Below, piece by piece: positions 18,322 through 28,076 of a stretch of 37,081 nt of DNA (positions are counted from its first letter, which is position 1; every line of letters begins with the position of its first letter). Below the pieces are notes generated by a model. It made no database searches and had not been told where the DNA came from. It was given only the letters and a program-made list of their open reading frames with translations. The DNA is taken from contig CAJXBG010000030.1 of the NCBI GenBank assembly GCA_913050215.1, positions 1 to 37,081 of the forward strand. Reading direction: 5' to 3'. The position numbers and the translations under genes are program-made. This stretch comes from an uncultured Gammaproteobacteria bacterium. GTDB taxonomy: Bacteria > Pseudomonadota > Gammaproteobacteria > Pseudomonadales > Azotimanducaceae.

Positions 18322-18972
18322 TTACAGTTTACTCACCAGAGTCATCAATCCTTCAGACTTCCGAATTTCAACATGCTTCAAAAATGACATACCTAGAAGT
18401 ATATCTGTTGGATGCTGACCCTCCAACACCGCAACTTCAACATTAGCCACGGTGATACCGCCGACTGTCATTGTATCAACAAAGATTTGATGCGCATAAA
18501 CCACGCCACCCGCTGTCTCAACCCTTGAAAACCTGCCGCGTTCATATGCCAAACCCAAATTTGCTGCTTGATGCCTATTCATGGCCACAATGGTTGCGCC
18601 AGTATCAACCAAGAAACCCACTGATCGCCCATTCACGGTGCCTTGGGTCTTGAACTGATTGTTTCGGCCGACTATCTGCACCGTCTTTTTCGTTGGCTTT
18701 TCAAATGCCGTGGTAATTTTGCCCGATAGTACAAGTTCAATTTTTTCATCGTTATGAACCACAGTGGCGCCATCGGAGTCAGCCTGAATCAGCTTAACGC
18801 CTTCTACACTTTCGATACCGGCTTTTAGCAACCTGCGTTGCCCGTCTATATTGACGAGCGCTGCGTTCTTAAAAAGGCCTATCACTTCGATCTCGATTGC
18901 CATTGCGGGGAAGTTCACCAACATCAGCGCGGCAAGCATTAAATAATAGACCTTACGCACTGTTACATTCAT
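18322..18972 (-). CDS. retropepsin-like clan AA aspartic protease, exported
   Basis: A 216-residue protein with a signal peptide or N-terminal anchor (1-25, ending FPAMA). The C-terminal part has the single-domain aspartic protease signature FLVDTGATIVAMN (Asp123) and a second conserved stretch DILLGMSFLKHVEI. This resembles the bacterial family of retroviral-type proteases (TIGR02281-like) that act as dimers, probably in the periplasm. Substrates are unknown. It lies between pgpA and ribA on the same strand, a place where related genomes usually have no protease as far as I recall. Confidence 0.85.
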   Translation of the reverse strand: MNVTVRKVYYLMLAALMLVNFPAMAIEIEVIGLFKNAALVNIDGQRRLLKAGIESVEGVKLIQADSDGATVVHNDEKIELVLSGKITTAFEKPTKKTVQIVGRNNQFKTQGTVNGRSVGFLVDTGATIVAMNRHQAANLGLAYERGRFSRVETAGGVVYAHQIFVDTMTVGGITVANVEVAVLEGQHPTDILLGMSFLKHVEIRKSEGLMTLVSKL

Positions 18973-19000
18973 CCATCAACGCTCAATTGAGTGCTCATCA

Positions 19001-19486
19001 TCAAAAGTTGCTACTGATCAAAAAATTGGCCAGCTGAATACAGGCAAGCCCATAAAATCCTGCGAGGACATCATCGACCATAATACCCATACCACCTGAA
19101 AGTGACTTATCTGCCCAGCTCACAGGCCAGGGTTTGACGATATCAAAGAACCGAAACAAGCCAAACCCAATAAAGATCCAATACCAACCAACCGGAAGCA
19201 TAAAAAGCGTTATCCAGAGTCCAACAAACTCATCCCAGACAATGCATCCCGGGTCTTTCACTTTCATGTCATTAGCAACATGTCCACAGAGCCAGATTCC
19301 AAACACAAAGGCCAAAAACACCCAGAGGGCATAGGCGACAGGACTGAGATGGCTGATTGCGAAATATACCGGCAGCGCGGCTAATGTCCCAAAAGTACCT
19401 GGCGCTCTGGGGGCAAGCCCGCTACCAAACCCTAGCGCAAGGAAGTACCAGAGGTTTGTAAAAGTTTTTCGAGTCCTTTCTTTCAT
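19001..19486 (-). CDS. pgpA: phosphatidylglycerophosphatase A
   Basis: About 161 residues from the ATG at 19486; the frame also begins at a GTG at 19504. It removes phosphate from phosphatidylglycerol phosphate in the inner membrane. Family motifs are FGSGLAPRAPGTFGTLAA near the N-terminus, IVWDEFVGLW with the active-site acidic pair, FRFFDIVKPWPV and GGMGIMVDD. Several membrane helices lie between. It follows thiL after a short gap, as in Pseudomonas and E. coli, where nusB-thiL-pgpA is a conserved set. Confidence 0.95.
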   Translation of the reverse strand: MKERTRKTFTNLWYFLALGFGSGLAPRAPGTFGTLAALPVYFAISHLSPVAYALWVFLAFVFGIWLCGHVANDMKVKDPGCIVWDEFVGLWITLFMLPVGWYWIFIGFGLFRFFDIVKPWPVSWADKSLSGGMGIMVDDVLAGFYGLACIQLANFLISSNF

Positions 19487-19528
19487 ACCCAATACTTGTT
19501 CCACACAGGATCATTTAAACGAATTCGA

Positions 19529-20554
19529 TTAGCCGAAGTGACGATAACCGGAGCGCACCAGATTTATCTCGTTGGAATTACGATCAAGTAACACGACCCT
19601 AGCTTCATTGTTTTTTGCTTCGGTGATTCTGCCAACCCGGGTAATGTTCAGTTTCAATTGTTCCGCAAGCGCGTTGATACTGTCGCCGCGTTCAGGCGCG
19701 GCGGTAAAACAAAGCTCGTAGTCATCACCGCCACTCAGCGCCAACATACGTGCCTCGGCTTCGCCGGCATAATTGACGAGCGCCGTCGACATGGGCAAGT
19801 CATCCACCCAGACCTCTGCACTAACACTACTTCCTTTACAGATGTGAGCAAGGTCGGCAGCATAGCCGTCAGAGATGTCTATCGCCGAACTCGCAATCGA
19901 CTGTAGTGACTGCCCCAGTTCGATTCGCGGTGTGGGAAAGTAATAGCGGTCAACGAGCGCTGTTGTTTCTCTATATGGCGTTTCTTTATGTGGCGTTTCT
20001 TTATCTGGTGCCGACTCTGAACCCTGCAAACACCTTAATCCCGCTGCAGCATCACCAAGGGTTCCACTGACATAGATATCATCTCCCGGCTTGGCTGTAT
20101 TTCGCCGCAGCGCTTGTCCTTCGCTCACATGCCCTAATACTGTGTAGGTTAGCGACAAACTCCCCTGAGCAAGATTACCTCCAATGAGCGCTATCGCATA
20201 TCTGCCGCCAAATTTTTCGAGATAATCTGTAAATCTGTCAAGCCATAAATGCGTAGCACTTTCGGCGTCGAGGGTGAGTGCTAATGTATAGGCAAATGGT
20301 GTCGCACCCATCGCGGCAAGATCGCTGAGGTTTGCCGCCATAGATCGGTGCGCCACAATATCTGGCGCGCATAGCAGCGGAAAATGCGTACCAGCAATCA
20401 GTGTATCTGTAGAGATACACATATCCTGACCCTCTAACGGCGTGAAGATGCCGCAATCGTCACCCGGACCCAGGACTACGTTCGGATGAGCGCAGGCAAT
20501 TTTTCCTGCGAAGTAGCGTTCTATGATGTCGAACTCTTCAATCGAAGCGCTCAT
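19529..20554 (-). CDS. thiL: thiamine-monophosphate kinase
   Basis: A 341-residue kinase making thiamine diphosphate from thiamine monophosphate and ATP. It has GPGDDCGIF, the substrate/metal strand STDTLIAGTHFP, DLAAMGA, DISDGYAADL and GGDDYELCFT. The start overlaps the nusB stop by 4 bp. An insert around residues 182-197 (KETPH-KETPY-RETT) comes from a 15-bp DNA tandem repeat and lengthens the protein slightly above the usual 320-330; it should be a surface loop. Confidence 0.96.
   Translation of the reverse strand: MSASIEEFDIIERYFAGKIACAHPNVVLGPGDDCGIFTPLEGQDMCISTDTLIAGTHFPLLCAPDIVAHRSMAANLSDLAAMGATPFAYTLALTLDAESATHLWLDRFTDYLEKFGGRYAIALIGGNLAQGSLSLTYTVLGHVSEGQALRRNTAKPGDDIYVSGTLGDAAAGLRCLQGSESAPDKETPHKETPYRETTALVDRYYFPTPRIELGQSLQSIASSAIDISDGYAADLAHICKGSSVSAEVWVDDLPMSTALVNYAGEAEARMLALSGGDDYELCFTAAPERGDSINALAEQLKLNITRVGRITEAKNNEARVVLLDRNSNEINLVRSGYRHFG
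19965..20009 (-). repeat. three imperfect 15-bp tandem repeats inside thiL
   Basis: Units GTTTCTCTATATGGC, GTTTCTTTATGTGGC and GTTTCTTTATCTGGT (+ strand) lie head to tail. They keep the reading frame and encode KETPH, KETPY and RET-like pentapeptides. Confidence 0.9.
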
Positions 20555-21075
20555 TTCTCTGACCGGCCAGCTCCGTGATCAACTTCAACCTTTCGTTTTA
20601 CTTTAGCCATCTTGTCCAGCACCTGATTAACGAATCGGTAGCTTTCAGCGCCGCCAAATTGCTTTGCTAACTCAATGCTTTCATTGAGCACAACTTTATA
20701 AGGAATCTCAATTCGATTGCTTAGCTCAAATGCACCGATGAGCAACACGGCCCTAGCTACGGGGTCGAGATCCTTGAGCGACCTAGGCTCATTTTCTTGC
20801 GCTTCGCCATCGTCGGCTTGTTCATTTGAATCTGGTTTGTCCTCTGAGCGTTGAAGCATGATATCTTCAATCTCCTGCTCAAGGTCCCCGCGAGCATGCA
20901 TAATGCCCGACACAAGATCGTGGAAAAACGCCGTATCCACGCGCTTCATGTCATGGTCCTGGCGAAATTGCATTTCAACCTGTCCCGCTGACGCTTCTGT
21001 GAACTGCACCTGATAGAGTGCTTGCAACGCAAAGCGTCGTGCCCGACTTTTTGCGGCGGGCGTCTGTTTACTCAT
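20551..21075 (-). CDS. nusB: transcription antitermination factor NusB
   Basis: A 174-residue protein; E. coli NusB is 139. It pairs with S10 (NusE) on boxA RNA for rRNA antitermination. The N-terminal SRARRFALQALYQVQF and C-terminal ELAKQFGGAESYRFVNQVLD are canonical. An extra acidic, low-complexity stretch (about residues 76-98, with many D, E, N and Q) separates them. The start shares one base with the ribH stop (TGATG), and the stop overlaps thiL by 4 bp. Confidence 0.96.
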   Translation of the reverse strand: MSKQTPAAKSRARRFALQALYQVQFTEASAGQVEMQFRQDHDMKRVDTAFFHDLVSGIMHARGDLEQEIEDIMLQRSEDKPDSNEQADDGEAQENEPRSLKDLDPVARAVLLIGAFELSNRIEIPYKVVLNESIELAKQFGGAESYRFVNQVLDKMAKVKRKVEVDHGAGRSEK

Positions 21076-21542
21076 CAGGAAAGTTTTCTCATTAAACTGA
21101 CCATTTCCATCGCAGACATCGCAACATCTGCGCCTTTATTGCCCGCTTTTGTACCTGAACGCTCAATGGCCTGTTCAATCGTGTCGGTCGTTAAAACGCC
21201 AAAAACGATCGGCATAGATTCTTCCATTGCCAGTTTAGAAATACCGCTCGCACACTCACCAGCGACGAAATCAAAGTGTGGTGTACCACCACGGATGACC
21301 GCACCCAGCGTGATGATCGCGTCAAACTCACCCTGCCGCGCTACTTTTTGAGTTGCTAGCGGCATTTCAAATGCGCCGGGCACGCGAACAATCGTGATAT
21401 TTTCGTCCGCCACACCGTGACGCTTCAACGTATCTATCGCGCCATTTAGCAATCCTTCTACAACAAAGGCATTAAATCGGGCAACCACGATGGCAAATTT
21501 AGCAGTAGAAACTGAAAAATCCCCTTCAATTGTTTTTGTCAT
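21075..21542 (-). CDS. ribH: 6,7-dimethyl-8-ribityllumazine synthase
   Basis: A 155-residue lumazine synthase condensing the ribityl-aminopyrimidine with 3,4-dihydroxy-2-butanone 4-phosphate. Visible motifs are [41 protein letters not shown] with the catalytic His, and [13 protein letters not shown]. It assembles into shells or pentamers in the family. In many gammaproteobacteria ribE and ribB or ribBA precede it; here ribD is directly upstream across an 85-bp gap. Confidence 0.97.
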   Translation of the reverse strand: MTKTIEGDFSVSTAKFAIVVARFNAFVVEGLLNGAIDTLKRHGVADENITIVRVPGAFEMPLATQKVARQGEFDAIITLGAVIRGGTPHFDFVAGECASGISKLAMEESMPIVFGVLTTDTIEQAIERSGTKAGNKGADVAMSAMEMVSLMRKLS

Positions 21543-21627
21543 ATTCTTTTCCTTGTTTGTATGCGCTGTTTTAACGGTTTTTTGATCGTACTAACCATAG
21601 TGGCACCGTTTAATTCAGATATAGGTA

Positions 21628-22812
21628 TTATTCTTCGCCCACTGCCGGACTAATTTGTGCGGTCACTCTCAGGTCTTTACCCAGTTGCCTGATATCTTTT
21701 ATCTCTAATTCCACGAGGTCACGCATATTATCAGGAGACGCAAAATTTAGTAATGACTTTGCCTCATTTCCCATGAGTTTAGGGGCCATATACACAATCA
21801 CCTCGTCGACCAATCTCGCGGACATTAAGGCGCCGGCCAGTGTTGCACCACATTCAAACAAAACCTCATTGCACCCAGCTTTTGCCAATTGCCGAAGCAC
21901 ACTGTGCAAATCAACCCGGCCGTCAGCATTCGCCTCCGTATACCAGAGTCGGGTGCCCAGAAAGCTTTTTTCGCCTGTCTCAGTGGTTTCGCCCGCGCTA
22001 GCCTGGTAAGCCTGATCAACGCACACAAGAATCGTATTGGGATTCTTTAGCACACTCGCATCAGCTGGAATGTTTAAATTGGAGTCGAGCACCACTATTT
22101 CTCGCTTCACGGTTGCGGAAAGGTCCGCGAAATCAACATTTAAATCGTCGGCTCGTACGGTGAGCTGCGGATCATCGTCAATGACCGTCTGGACACCGGT
22201 TACAATTGCTGAACTTCTCGCCCGCAACTTCTGCACATCTTTTCTCGCATCAGGACCGGTAATCCACTGGCTTTCCCCGTTCTTCAGGGCAGTTTTACCA
22301 TCAAGGGTCATGGCTAGTTTTAGGCGCACATAGGGCAATCCCTGTTCAAACTTCTTGATATGCCCAGGGTTAAGCAATCTGGCCGACGTTTCCATTAGGG
22401 GGCCGTCAACTTTGATGCCAGCAGCTCGTAGCACATCCAAGCCTTTACCACGATTATCCGGATGGGGATCGGTCATGGCATAAACGACTCTATCGACGCC
22501 AGCGTTGACGAGCGCATGCGCACACGAAGGTGTTCGTCCTTGGAAGCTACAGGGTTCTAATGTCACATACGCGGTGATTGAGGCCTCTGTATTGACCTCC
22601 GCGTTAGCCAAATGATGTTCAAGTTCGGCAAGCGCGTTTGCCTCAGCATGACCTTGCCCATCTTTCAGGTGGTATCCCTCAGCAACTTGCACTCCATCAC
22701 AAACGAGCACACAACCAACGCGAGGATTAGGCTGCGTTGTATACAACCCTTTCTCAGCTAGGCGCAGCGCTTGCGCCATAAAATGCTCGTCATCATGTCT
22801 GGTATTATTCAT
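21628..22812 (-). CDS. ribD: bifunctional riboflavin biosynthesis deaminase/reductase RibD
   Basis: A 394-residue two-domain enzyme for the second and third steps of riboflavin synthesis. The N-terminal zinc deaminase has HAEANAL (55-61) and [15 protein letters not shown] (87-101) supplying His and two Cys. The C-terminal reductase has [29 protein letters not shown] and [13 protein letters not shown]. Its start overlaps the nrdR stop by 8 bp, the usual coupling. It is slightly longer than the E. coli protein (367). Confidence 0.96.
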   Translation of the reverse strand: MNNTRHDDEHFMAQALRLAEKGLYTTQPNPRVGCVLVCDGVQVAEGYHLKDGQGHAEANALAELEHHLANAEVNTEASITAYVTLEPCSFQGRTPSCAHALVNAGVDRVVYAMTDPHPDNRGKGLDVLRAAGIKVDGPLMETSARLLNPGHIKKFEQGLPYVRLKLAMTLDGKTALKNGESQWITGPDARKDVQKLRARSSAIVTGVQTVIDDDPQLTVRADDLNVDFADLSATVKREIVVLDSNLNIPADASVLKNPNTILVCVDQAYQASAGETTETGEKSFLGTRLWYTEANADGRVDLHSVLRQLAKAGCNEVLFECGATLAGALMSARLVDEVIVYMAPKLMGNEAKSLLNFASPDNMRDLVELEIKDIRQLGKDLRVTAQISPAVGEE

Positions 22813-23278
22813 CTTGATTAATCGATTTCTCCTGATCCAGTTTCAGGATTTCCTTGGCAAACTCACTCACATCCTGAAAGCTCCTGTAAACAGAAGCAAA
22901 TCGAACATAAGCCACGTCATCAAGCACTCTTAATTCGTCCATGACAAACTCACCCATCTTCCGGGTCTTGACTTCTGGTTCGCCGGTCTCTCGTAATTTG
23001 TGCTTTATCCGATTGATAAGAGATTCAACCATCTCGATGCTCACGGGGCGTTTTTCGATCGCTCTGAGCACACCATTTCGAAGCTTCTCTTCGTCGAAAG
23101 GCTGACGATTACCATTACTCTTAATCACTCGAGGAAGCACAAGCTCAGCAGTTTCAAATGTCGTATACCGTTCACCACATTCAAGACATTCCCGGCGACG
23201 ACGTATCTGGTCTCCATCCGCTACGAGTCGCGAATCAATTACTTTGGTTTCAGTATGACTACAAAATGGGCAATGCAC
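22805..23278 (-). CDS. nrdR: transcriptional repressor NrdR
   Basis: A 157-residue repressor of ribonucleotide reductase genes. The zinc ribbon uses Cys3, Cys6, Cys31 and Cys34 (MHCPFC and CLECG), followed by RYTTFE and an ATP-cone domain (about 49-139) that senses ATP/dATP. Length is typical. It heads the rib-nusB run and is transcribed away from ettA. I did not find a convincing NrdR box in the 124-bp shared upstream region. Confidence 0.97.
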   Translation of the reverse strand: MHCPFCSHTETKVIDSRLVADGDQIRRRRECLECGERYTTFETAELVLPRVIKSNGNRQPFDEEKLRNGVLRAIEKRPVSIEMVESLINRIKHKLRETGEPEVKTRKMGEFVMDELRVLDDVAYVRFASVYRSFQDVSEFAKEILKLDQEKSINQDE

Positions 23279-23402
23279 AGAAAATCCTTTCTTGTCAGCA
23301 ACCGATATTTTACTCTATTCAGAGAAATTATGGGTTTAGAGATCTTTCTGCTGACTTCTCACGCACCCATTCAAATCATCAACCCAGAAGAACATGTTAT
23401 CT

Positions 23403-25067
23403 ATGGCTCAATACGTTTTTACAATGTCACGCGTGGGCAAAATTGTTCCACCTAATAAAACGATACTGAAGGACATTTCATTGTCCTTTTTTCCTGGCGC
23501 TAAAATTGGCGTGCTTGGGCTAAATGGCGCAGGTAAATCCACGCTATTGCGCATTATGTCTGGCGTTGACAAGGAATTTTTGGGTGAAGCAAGACCGCAA
23601 CCAGACTTGAAAATCGGCTACCTTTCGCAGGAACCAGAGCTTGACCCTGAAAAGGATGTTTATGGGAATGTCATGGACGGCATGCGCGAAATACAGGATT
23701 TAATCGAGACGTTTAATGCGATCAGCGACAAATTCGCAGATCCCATGTCAGACGATGAGATGAATGACTTACTTCAGGAACAAGGCGAACTGCAGCTTAA
23801 AATTGACGCCGTCGAAGGCTGGGATGTGGAACGAAGAATCGAAGTTGCGGCCGATGCCCTGCGTCTGCCCCCCTTCGAAGCCGATGTCACAAAACTTTCG
23901 GGTGGTGAGCGCCGGCGCGTCGCGCTCTGCAGATTGTTGATGGCTAACCCCGACATGCTATTACTCGATGAGCCAACCAATCACCTTGATGCTGAAAGTG
24001 TTGCTTGGCTTGAACGCTATCTAAAGGATTTCCCGGGCACCGTGGTAGCCATCACCCACGACAGATACTTCCTCGACAACGCAGCGGGTTGGATTCTTGA
24101 GTTAGACCGCGGCTACGGCATACCTTACGAGGGTAACTACTCGGCTTGGCTTGCCGCAAAAGAGAAGCGCCTTGCTGTTGAAGAAAAACGCGAGGCCTCG
24201 CGTCAAAAGACAATCAAAGCCGAACTTGAATGGGTACAAACTCAACCAAAAGCTCGGCATGCCAAAAACCGGGCAAGACTTGCCCGTTTTGAAGAACTCA
24301 ACAGTCAGGAGTTTCAGCGCCGCAGTGAAACCATGGAGCTCTACATTCCCCCTGGCCCGCGTTTGGGAGACGTCGTGGTTGAGGTAGAGAACGTGAGCAA
24401 GGGCTTTGGCGATGAGCTTCTTATCGATGACCTGAGCTTCTCTGTTCCAGCCGGTGCAATTGTCGGCATTATCGGTGGCAATGGCGCGGGTAAATCAACA
24501 CTATTTCGTATGATTTGCGGCACCGAGAAGCCAGACAGCGGCACAATACGCTTGGGAGAATCTGTTGAACTTGGCTACGTCGATCAGAGTCGCGACTCTC
24601 TATCTGACGACAAAAATGTCTGGGAAGAGATTTCCGAGGGCAATGAGGTTCTTCAAGTTGGTCGTTACGAAACACAATCTCGGGGCTACGTCAGTCGATT
24701 TAATTTTAGAGGGAGCGACCAGCAGAAACTGGTCCGGGACCTTTCTGGTGGCGAGCGGAATCGGGTACATCTGGCAAAACTACTCAAGCGCGGCTCAAAC
24801 TTTTTGTTGCTTGATGAGCCGACTAACGATCTCGATGTTGAAACATTGCGTGCACTTGAGTCAGCGATAGAGGCCTATCCTGGCGCGGTTATGGTCATAT
24901 CACACGATCGCTGGTTTCTTGACCGAATCGCAACACATATTCTTGCCTTCGAAGGTGATAGTAAAGCTGTTTGGTTTGATGGCAACTATACGGAGTACGA
25001 AGAAGATCACAGGAAACGCATGGGAGACAAGGGACCCACAAGAATGAAATACAAGAAACTTGCTTGA
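23403..25067 (+). CDS. ettA: energy-dependent translational throttle protein EttA (ABC-F)
   Basis: A 554-residue ABC-F ATPase that binds the ribosomal E site and gates early elongation according to ATP/ADP. Two ATPase cassettes are seen: Walker [10 protein letters not shown] (39-47) and GGNGAGKST, signatures [11 protein letters not shown] and [11 protein letters not shown], Walker [12 protein letters not shown] and [11 protein letters not shown]. The linker between them is basic and helical. The N-terminus [17 protein letters not shown] follows E. coli EttA closely, so the ATG at 23403 is chosen over the in-frame ATG at 23394. Confidence 0.96.
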   Translation: MAQYVFTMSRVGKIVPPNKTILKDISLSFFPGAKIGVLGLNGAGKSTLLRIMSGVDKEFLGEARPQPDLKIGYLSQEPELDPEKDVYGNVMDGMREIQDLIETFNAISDKFADPMSDDEMNDLLQEQGELQLKIDAVEGWDVERRIEVAADALRLPPFEADVTKLSGGERRRVALCRLLMANPDMLLLDEPTNHLDAESVAWLERYLKDFPGTVVAITHDRYFLDNAAGWILELDRGYGIPYEGNYSAWLAAKEKRLAVEEKREASRQKTIKAELEWVQTQPKARHAKNRARLARFEELNSQEFQRRSETMELYIPPGPRLGDVVVEVENVSKGFGDELLIDDLSFSVPAGAIVGIIGGNGAGKSTLFRMICGTEKPDSGTIRLGESVELGYVDQSRDSLSDDKNVWEEISEGNEVLQVGRYETQSRGYVSRFNFRGSDQQKLVRDLSGGERNRVHLAKLLKRGSNFLLLDEPTNDLDVETLRALESAIEAYPGAVMVISHDRWFLDRIATHILAFEGDSKAVWFDGNYTEYEEDHRKRMGDKGPTRMKYKKLA

Positions 25068-25088
25068 ATGGTCTTTCTCAGTAAAAGC

Positions 25089-25481
25089 TTATTTAAACAG
25101 CTTATTTCGCGTGGCGTATTGATAGCAAAAGAGCGCTAGTACTGCCACCAACACAACAAAGGTGGGTTCGAATGCACCACCGAGAATTTCCCGATATTTT
25201 TTCGCCCAGAAGAGCGCAAAAAAACCGTGCATCATCAGTAGGAAAGTACCCCAGAACAAAAAGTACTTTGCCCACCTTTGTCCCTGCAACCCCCACCAGG
25301 CCAGATTGCCAAATAGCAACACGGCACTAAGGATTATTGTTGGAATCAAAAAATGTTTACCAATGACAAAGGTTTGCAGCACGCCCAGCAACCCTGCCGC
25401 TGCGATAAGCGCAGCAATACATTCAAGACAGTGCTCAAAAGAAAACAGTGATTTGATGGATATTTTCTTATTGTCCGACAT
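25089..25481 (-). CDS. small four-helix membrane protein, function unknown
   Basis: A 130-residue hydrophobic protein with about four predicted membrane helices (near 18-40, 44-63, 70-92 and 104-122). Short charged ends have a basic N-terminus (MSDNKKISIK) that should face the cytoplasm. An EHCLEC motif with two Cys lies just before helix 1. I recognise no family. It starts 32 bp after the radA stop on the same strand and may be co-transcribed with radA; its own stop is only 21 bp from the convergent ettA stop. Confidence 0.75.
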   Translation of the reverse strand: MSDNKKISIKSLFSFEHCLECIAALIAAAGLLGVLQTFVIGKHFLIPTIILSAVLLFGNLAWWGLQGQRWAKYFLFWGTFLLMMHGFFALFWAKKYREILGGAFEPTFVVLVAVLALFCYQYATRNKLFK

Positions 25482-25513
25482 TAGGCAGTTCTCCGTTTCG
25501 GTCTCACGCCAGT

Positions 25514-26875
25514 CTAACGTTCAATTGCATCCAACGCATCGCTAAGTTTGCCAACCCCGATGACCGACATGCCGGGTATCGGCTGTTTAGGCAAATTTCC
25601 CTTTGGCACAACAGCACGGGCGAAACCATGTTTGGCAGCTTCTCTTAGTCGCTCCTGACCATTGGGTACCGGTCTGATCTCTCCAGATAAGCCAACCTCG
25701 CCGAAACAAATCATATCGGCAGGTAACGCCCTGTTGCGAAAACTAGAGACGATGGCTAGCAGCAATGCAAGATCACTGCTCGTTTCTGCCACTCTAATAC
25801 CTCCGACCGCATTCACAAACACATCCTGATCACCAACCTGCAACCCACCATGGCGGTGTAATACCGCTAGCAACATCGCTAATCGATTTTGTTCAAAACC
25901 TACGGCAACCCGACGCGGATTGCCCAGTGCACTTTCATCTACCAATGCCTGTGCTTCAACCAACAACGGCCTCGTACCTTCCCACACTGCCATAACAATA
26001 CTGCCCGGCGTGGGTTCTTCACCTCGCGATAAGAAAATAGCGGAGGGATTGGAGACCTCTATTAGCCCTCTTTCTGTCATCGCAAAAATGCCCAATTCAT
26101 TGACGGCACCAAACCGATTTTTACTGCCCCGGAGCGTGCGGTAACGACTGTCATTTTCACCTTCAAGCATCACAAAACAGTCGATCATGTGTTCGAGCAC
26201 CCTTGGCCCCGCGATGTTACCGTCTTTTGTGACATGACCTACGATCAACAGGATGGTGCCTGTTTTCTTCGCTTGTTGAATCAACATGGATGCGCTTTCT
26301 CTCACCTGAGCAACACCGCCTGGCGCTGACTCAACATCATCTAGGTGCATCACTTGAATCGAATCAATCACCAACAATCGCGGCTTCAGCTCATCCCAGG
26401 TCGCACATATCGCCTCAACATTGGTCTGCGACATCACTTGCAGCTTTTCTAGCGGTAACTGCAGACGTTTAGCCCGCATGGCTATTTGCGCAAGGCTCTC
26501 CTCACCTGTGATATATAGCGCGGGGTATTGTTGCGAAAGTTCGCACATAATTTGAATGAGGAGCGTACTTTTCCCGGCGCCAGGACTCCCGCCAATCAAT
26601 ACCGCCGAACCCGGCACCAAGCCACCCCCAAGCACCCTGTCAAATTCCTTAAGCCCGGAAGTAATCCTGGGCATTTGCTCAGAGGAAATCTCAGCAAGCG
26701 TTTGAGCCGCTTCCAATTGACCGGCAAATCCTTTTTTTCGTGAAGCTGACGATGCCGTTTCAACTGACAAACTGGTTAAGGTGTTCCATGCTTTGCACTC
26801 AGGACATTGCCCCTGCCACTTAGCAAAATCTGCTCCACAATCACCACATACGTAAACTGTTTTACGTTTCGCCAA
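25514..26875 (-). CDS. radA: DNA repair protein RadA
   Basis: A 453-residue RecA-like ATPase that drives branch migration during recombination. The N-terminal zinc finger uses Cys10, Cys13, Cys24 and Cys27. Walker A is GGSPGAGKST (95-104), the RadA-specific KNRFG motif is present (SKNRFGAVNELG), and a Lon-like C-terminal domain follows (DVFVNAVGGIRV, GEVGLSGEIRPV). Length is typical. It lies 11 bp downstream of alr. Confidence 0.97.
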   Translation of the reverse strand: MAKRKTVYVCGDCGADFAKWQGQCPECKAWNTLTSLSVETASSASRKKGFAGQLEAAQTLAEISSEQMPRITSGLKEFDRVLGGGLVPGSAVLIGGSPGAGKSTLLIQIMCELSQQYPALYITGEESLAQIAMRAKRLQLPLEKLQVMSQTNVEAICATWDELKPRLLVIDSIQVMHLDDVESAPGGVAQVRESASMLIQQAKKTGTILLIVGHVTKDGNIAGPRVLEHMIDCFVMLEGENDSRYRTLRGSKNRFGAVNELGIFAMTERGLIEVSNPSAIFLSRGEEPTPGSIVMAVWEGTRPLLVEAQALVDESALGNPRRVAVGFEQNRLAMLLAVLHRHGGLQVGDQDVFVNAVGGIRVAETSSDLALLLAIVSSFRNRALPADMICFGEVGLSGEIRPVPNGQERLREAAKHGFARAVVPKGNLPKQPIPGMSVIGVGKLSDALDAIER

Positions 26876-26886
26876 GATAGAATTCC

Positions 26887-27990
26887 CTAATGTTTTTCAC
26901 TGTTATCAAAACCGGCTTCGATCTTAGCCTCGGAAGGCGGCGAGAACAATCGTCTCTCAACTCTGGCCGTGAGACTCGACATGAGCGTGTATCCCAGCGT
27001 GCCGATATGCGCTGCCACTTCGTCAATAGAAAGTTGATTGCCCCACATTTCTACCCGATCACCCGTTCGAACCTCCAGCTTCGCTGGCAATTCGACCATG
27101 ACCATATCCATAGAAACCCTGCCGACAATCGAGCAACGTTCACCTCCAATGACGACCGGTGTTTCCGGTGGGAGTTCTCTGGGATAGCCATCGGCGTATC
27201 CAATACCCAACACAGCTATTCGCGCGGCAGAGTTCGCTCGCCATGTGCTGCCGTATCCAATTGATTCTCCCGCAGCAACCGACCGCACCGCCAAAACAGG
27301 TGCCGTCAACGTCATGCCTGGTTTCAAACGCGGATCCGGATAACCAGAAGATGAACCGCCATAAAGCATAATTCCCGGGCGCACCCAGTCATAATGACTG
27401 GCGCTCAAGCCAAGGATTGCGCCGGAATTTGCCATACTTTTTTCGCAGCTTAGCTGATCGGTTGTTGTTCGAAACACGTCTAACTGATCATGGTTCTCTT
27501 CATGGCTGGGGTCATCTGCATTCGCAAAATGGCTTGCGACACCCAGCACAGACAAACCACCCGGACTTTTAAGTATCATGTCCAACTCAGCCTCAGTCAG
27601 CCCCAAACGATGCATTCCCGAGTCAAATTTGAGCCATACTTTTAGTTTGGTTTCGGTCGCGCTTAGCAGCTGCCATTGGTCTGTCGAATGAATCATTGGA
27701 ATCAGCTGACTGTCCGCACACTGCACTAATTCCGATTCGCCTAAAAATCCCTGAAGGATATATATCGGTATATCAATTCCCAGAGTTCTTAATGCCAACC
27801 CTTCCGCTACCCGGGCAACGGCGAAGGCATCCATACCTTTCAATCGAGGAGCAACCAGCTCTAGACCATGGCCATAAGCATTGGCTTTTATCACCGCCAT
27901 GGTTTTGCTACCGGGCGATTTATCGCAGGCAAGGTCTAGATTCGCCTGAATGTTATCAACGTGAATGTGAGCGATGGGTTTGTTGTTCAT
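26887..27990 (-). CDS. alr: alanine racemase
   Basis: About 367 residues from the ATG at 27990; the frame extends to a TTG at 28032, giving 14 extra residues that do not look conserved. This PLP enzyme makes D-alanine for peptidoglycan. The PLP lysine is Lys35 in MAVIKANAYGHG, and the catalytic Tyr is in ESIGYGSTWRA. RPGIMLYGG and GRVSMDMVMV are typical. It follows dnaB, an arrangement shared with many gammaproteobacteria. Confidence 0.96.
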   Translation of the reverse strand: MNNKPIAHIHVDNIQANLDLACDKSPGSKTMAVIKANAYGHGLELVAPRLKGMDAFAVARVAEGLALRTLGIDIPIYILQGFLGESELVQCADSQLIPMIHSTDQWQLLSATETKLKVWLKFDSGMHRLGLTEAELDMILKSPGGLSVLGVASHFANADDPSHEENHDQLDVFRTTTDQLSCEKSMANSGAILGLSASHYDWVRPGIMLYGGSSSGYPDPRLKPGMTLTAPVLAVRSVAAGESIGYGSTWRANSAARIAVLGIGYADGYPRELPPETPVVIGGERCSIVGRVSMDMVMVELPAKLEVRTGDRVEMWGNQLSIDEVAAHIGTLGYTLMSSLTARVERRLFSPPSEAKIEAGFDNSEKH

Positions 27991-28076
27991 TGAGGGGTTA
28001 CTGACGGTTGGTGCCACGGCGACTGGTTCCAAATTGAATGTCAGGGATCACTATCTCCAATGGGCACTACTGGCGA

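Noticed and set aside
21543-21627. FMN riboswitch in the ribD-ribH gap
   Set aside because: At 85 bp the gap is too short, and no RFN-like conserved segments were seen.
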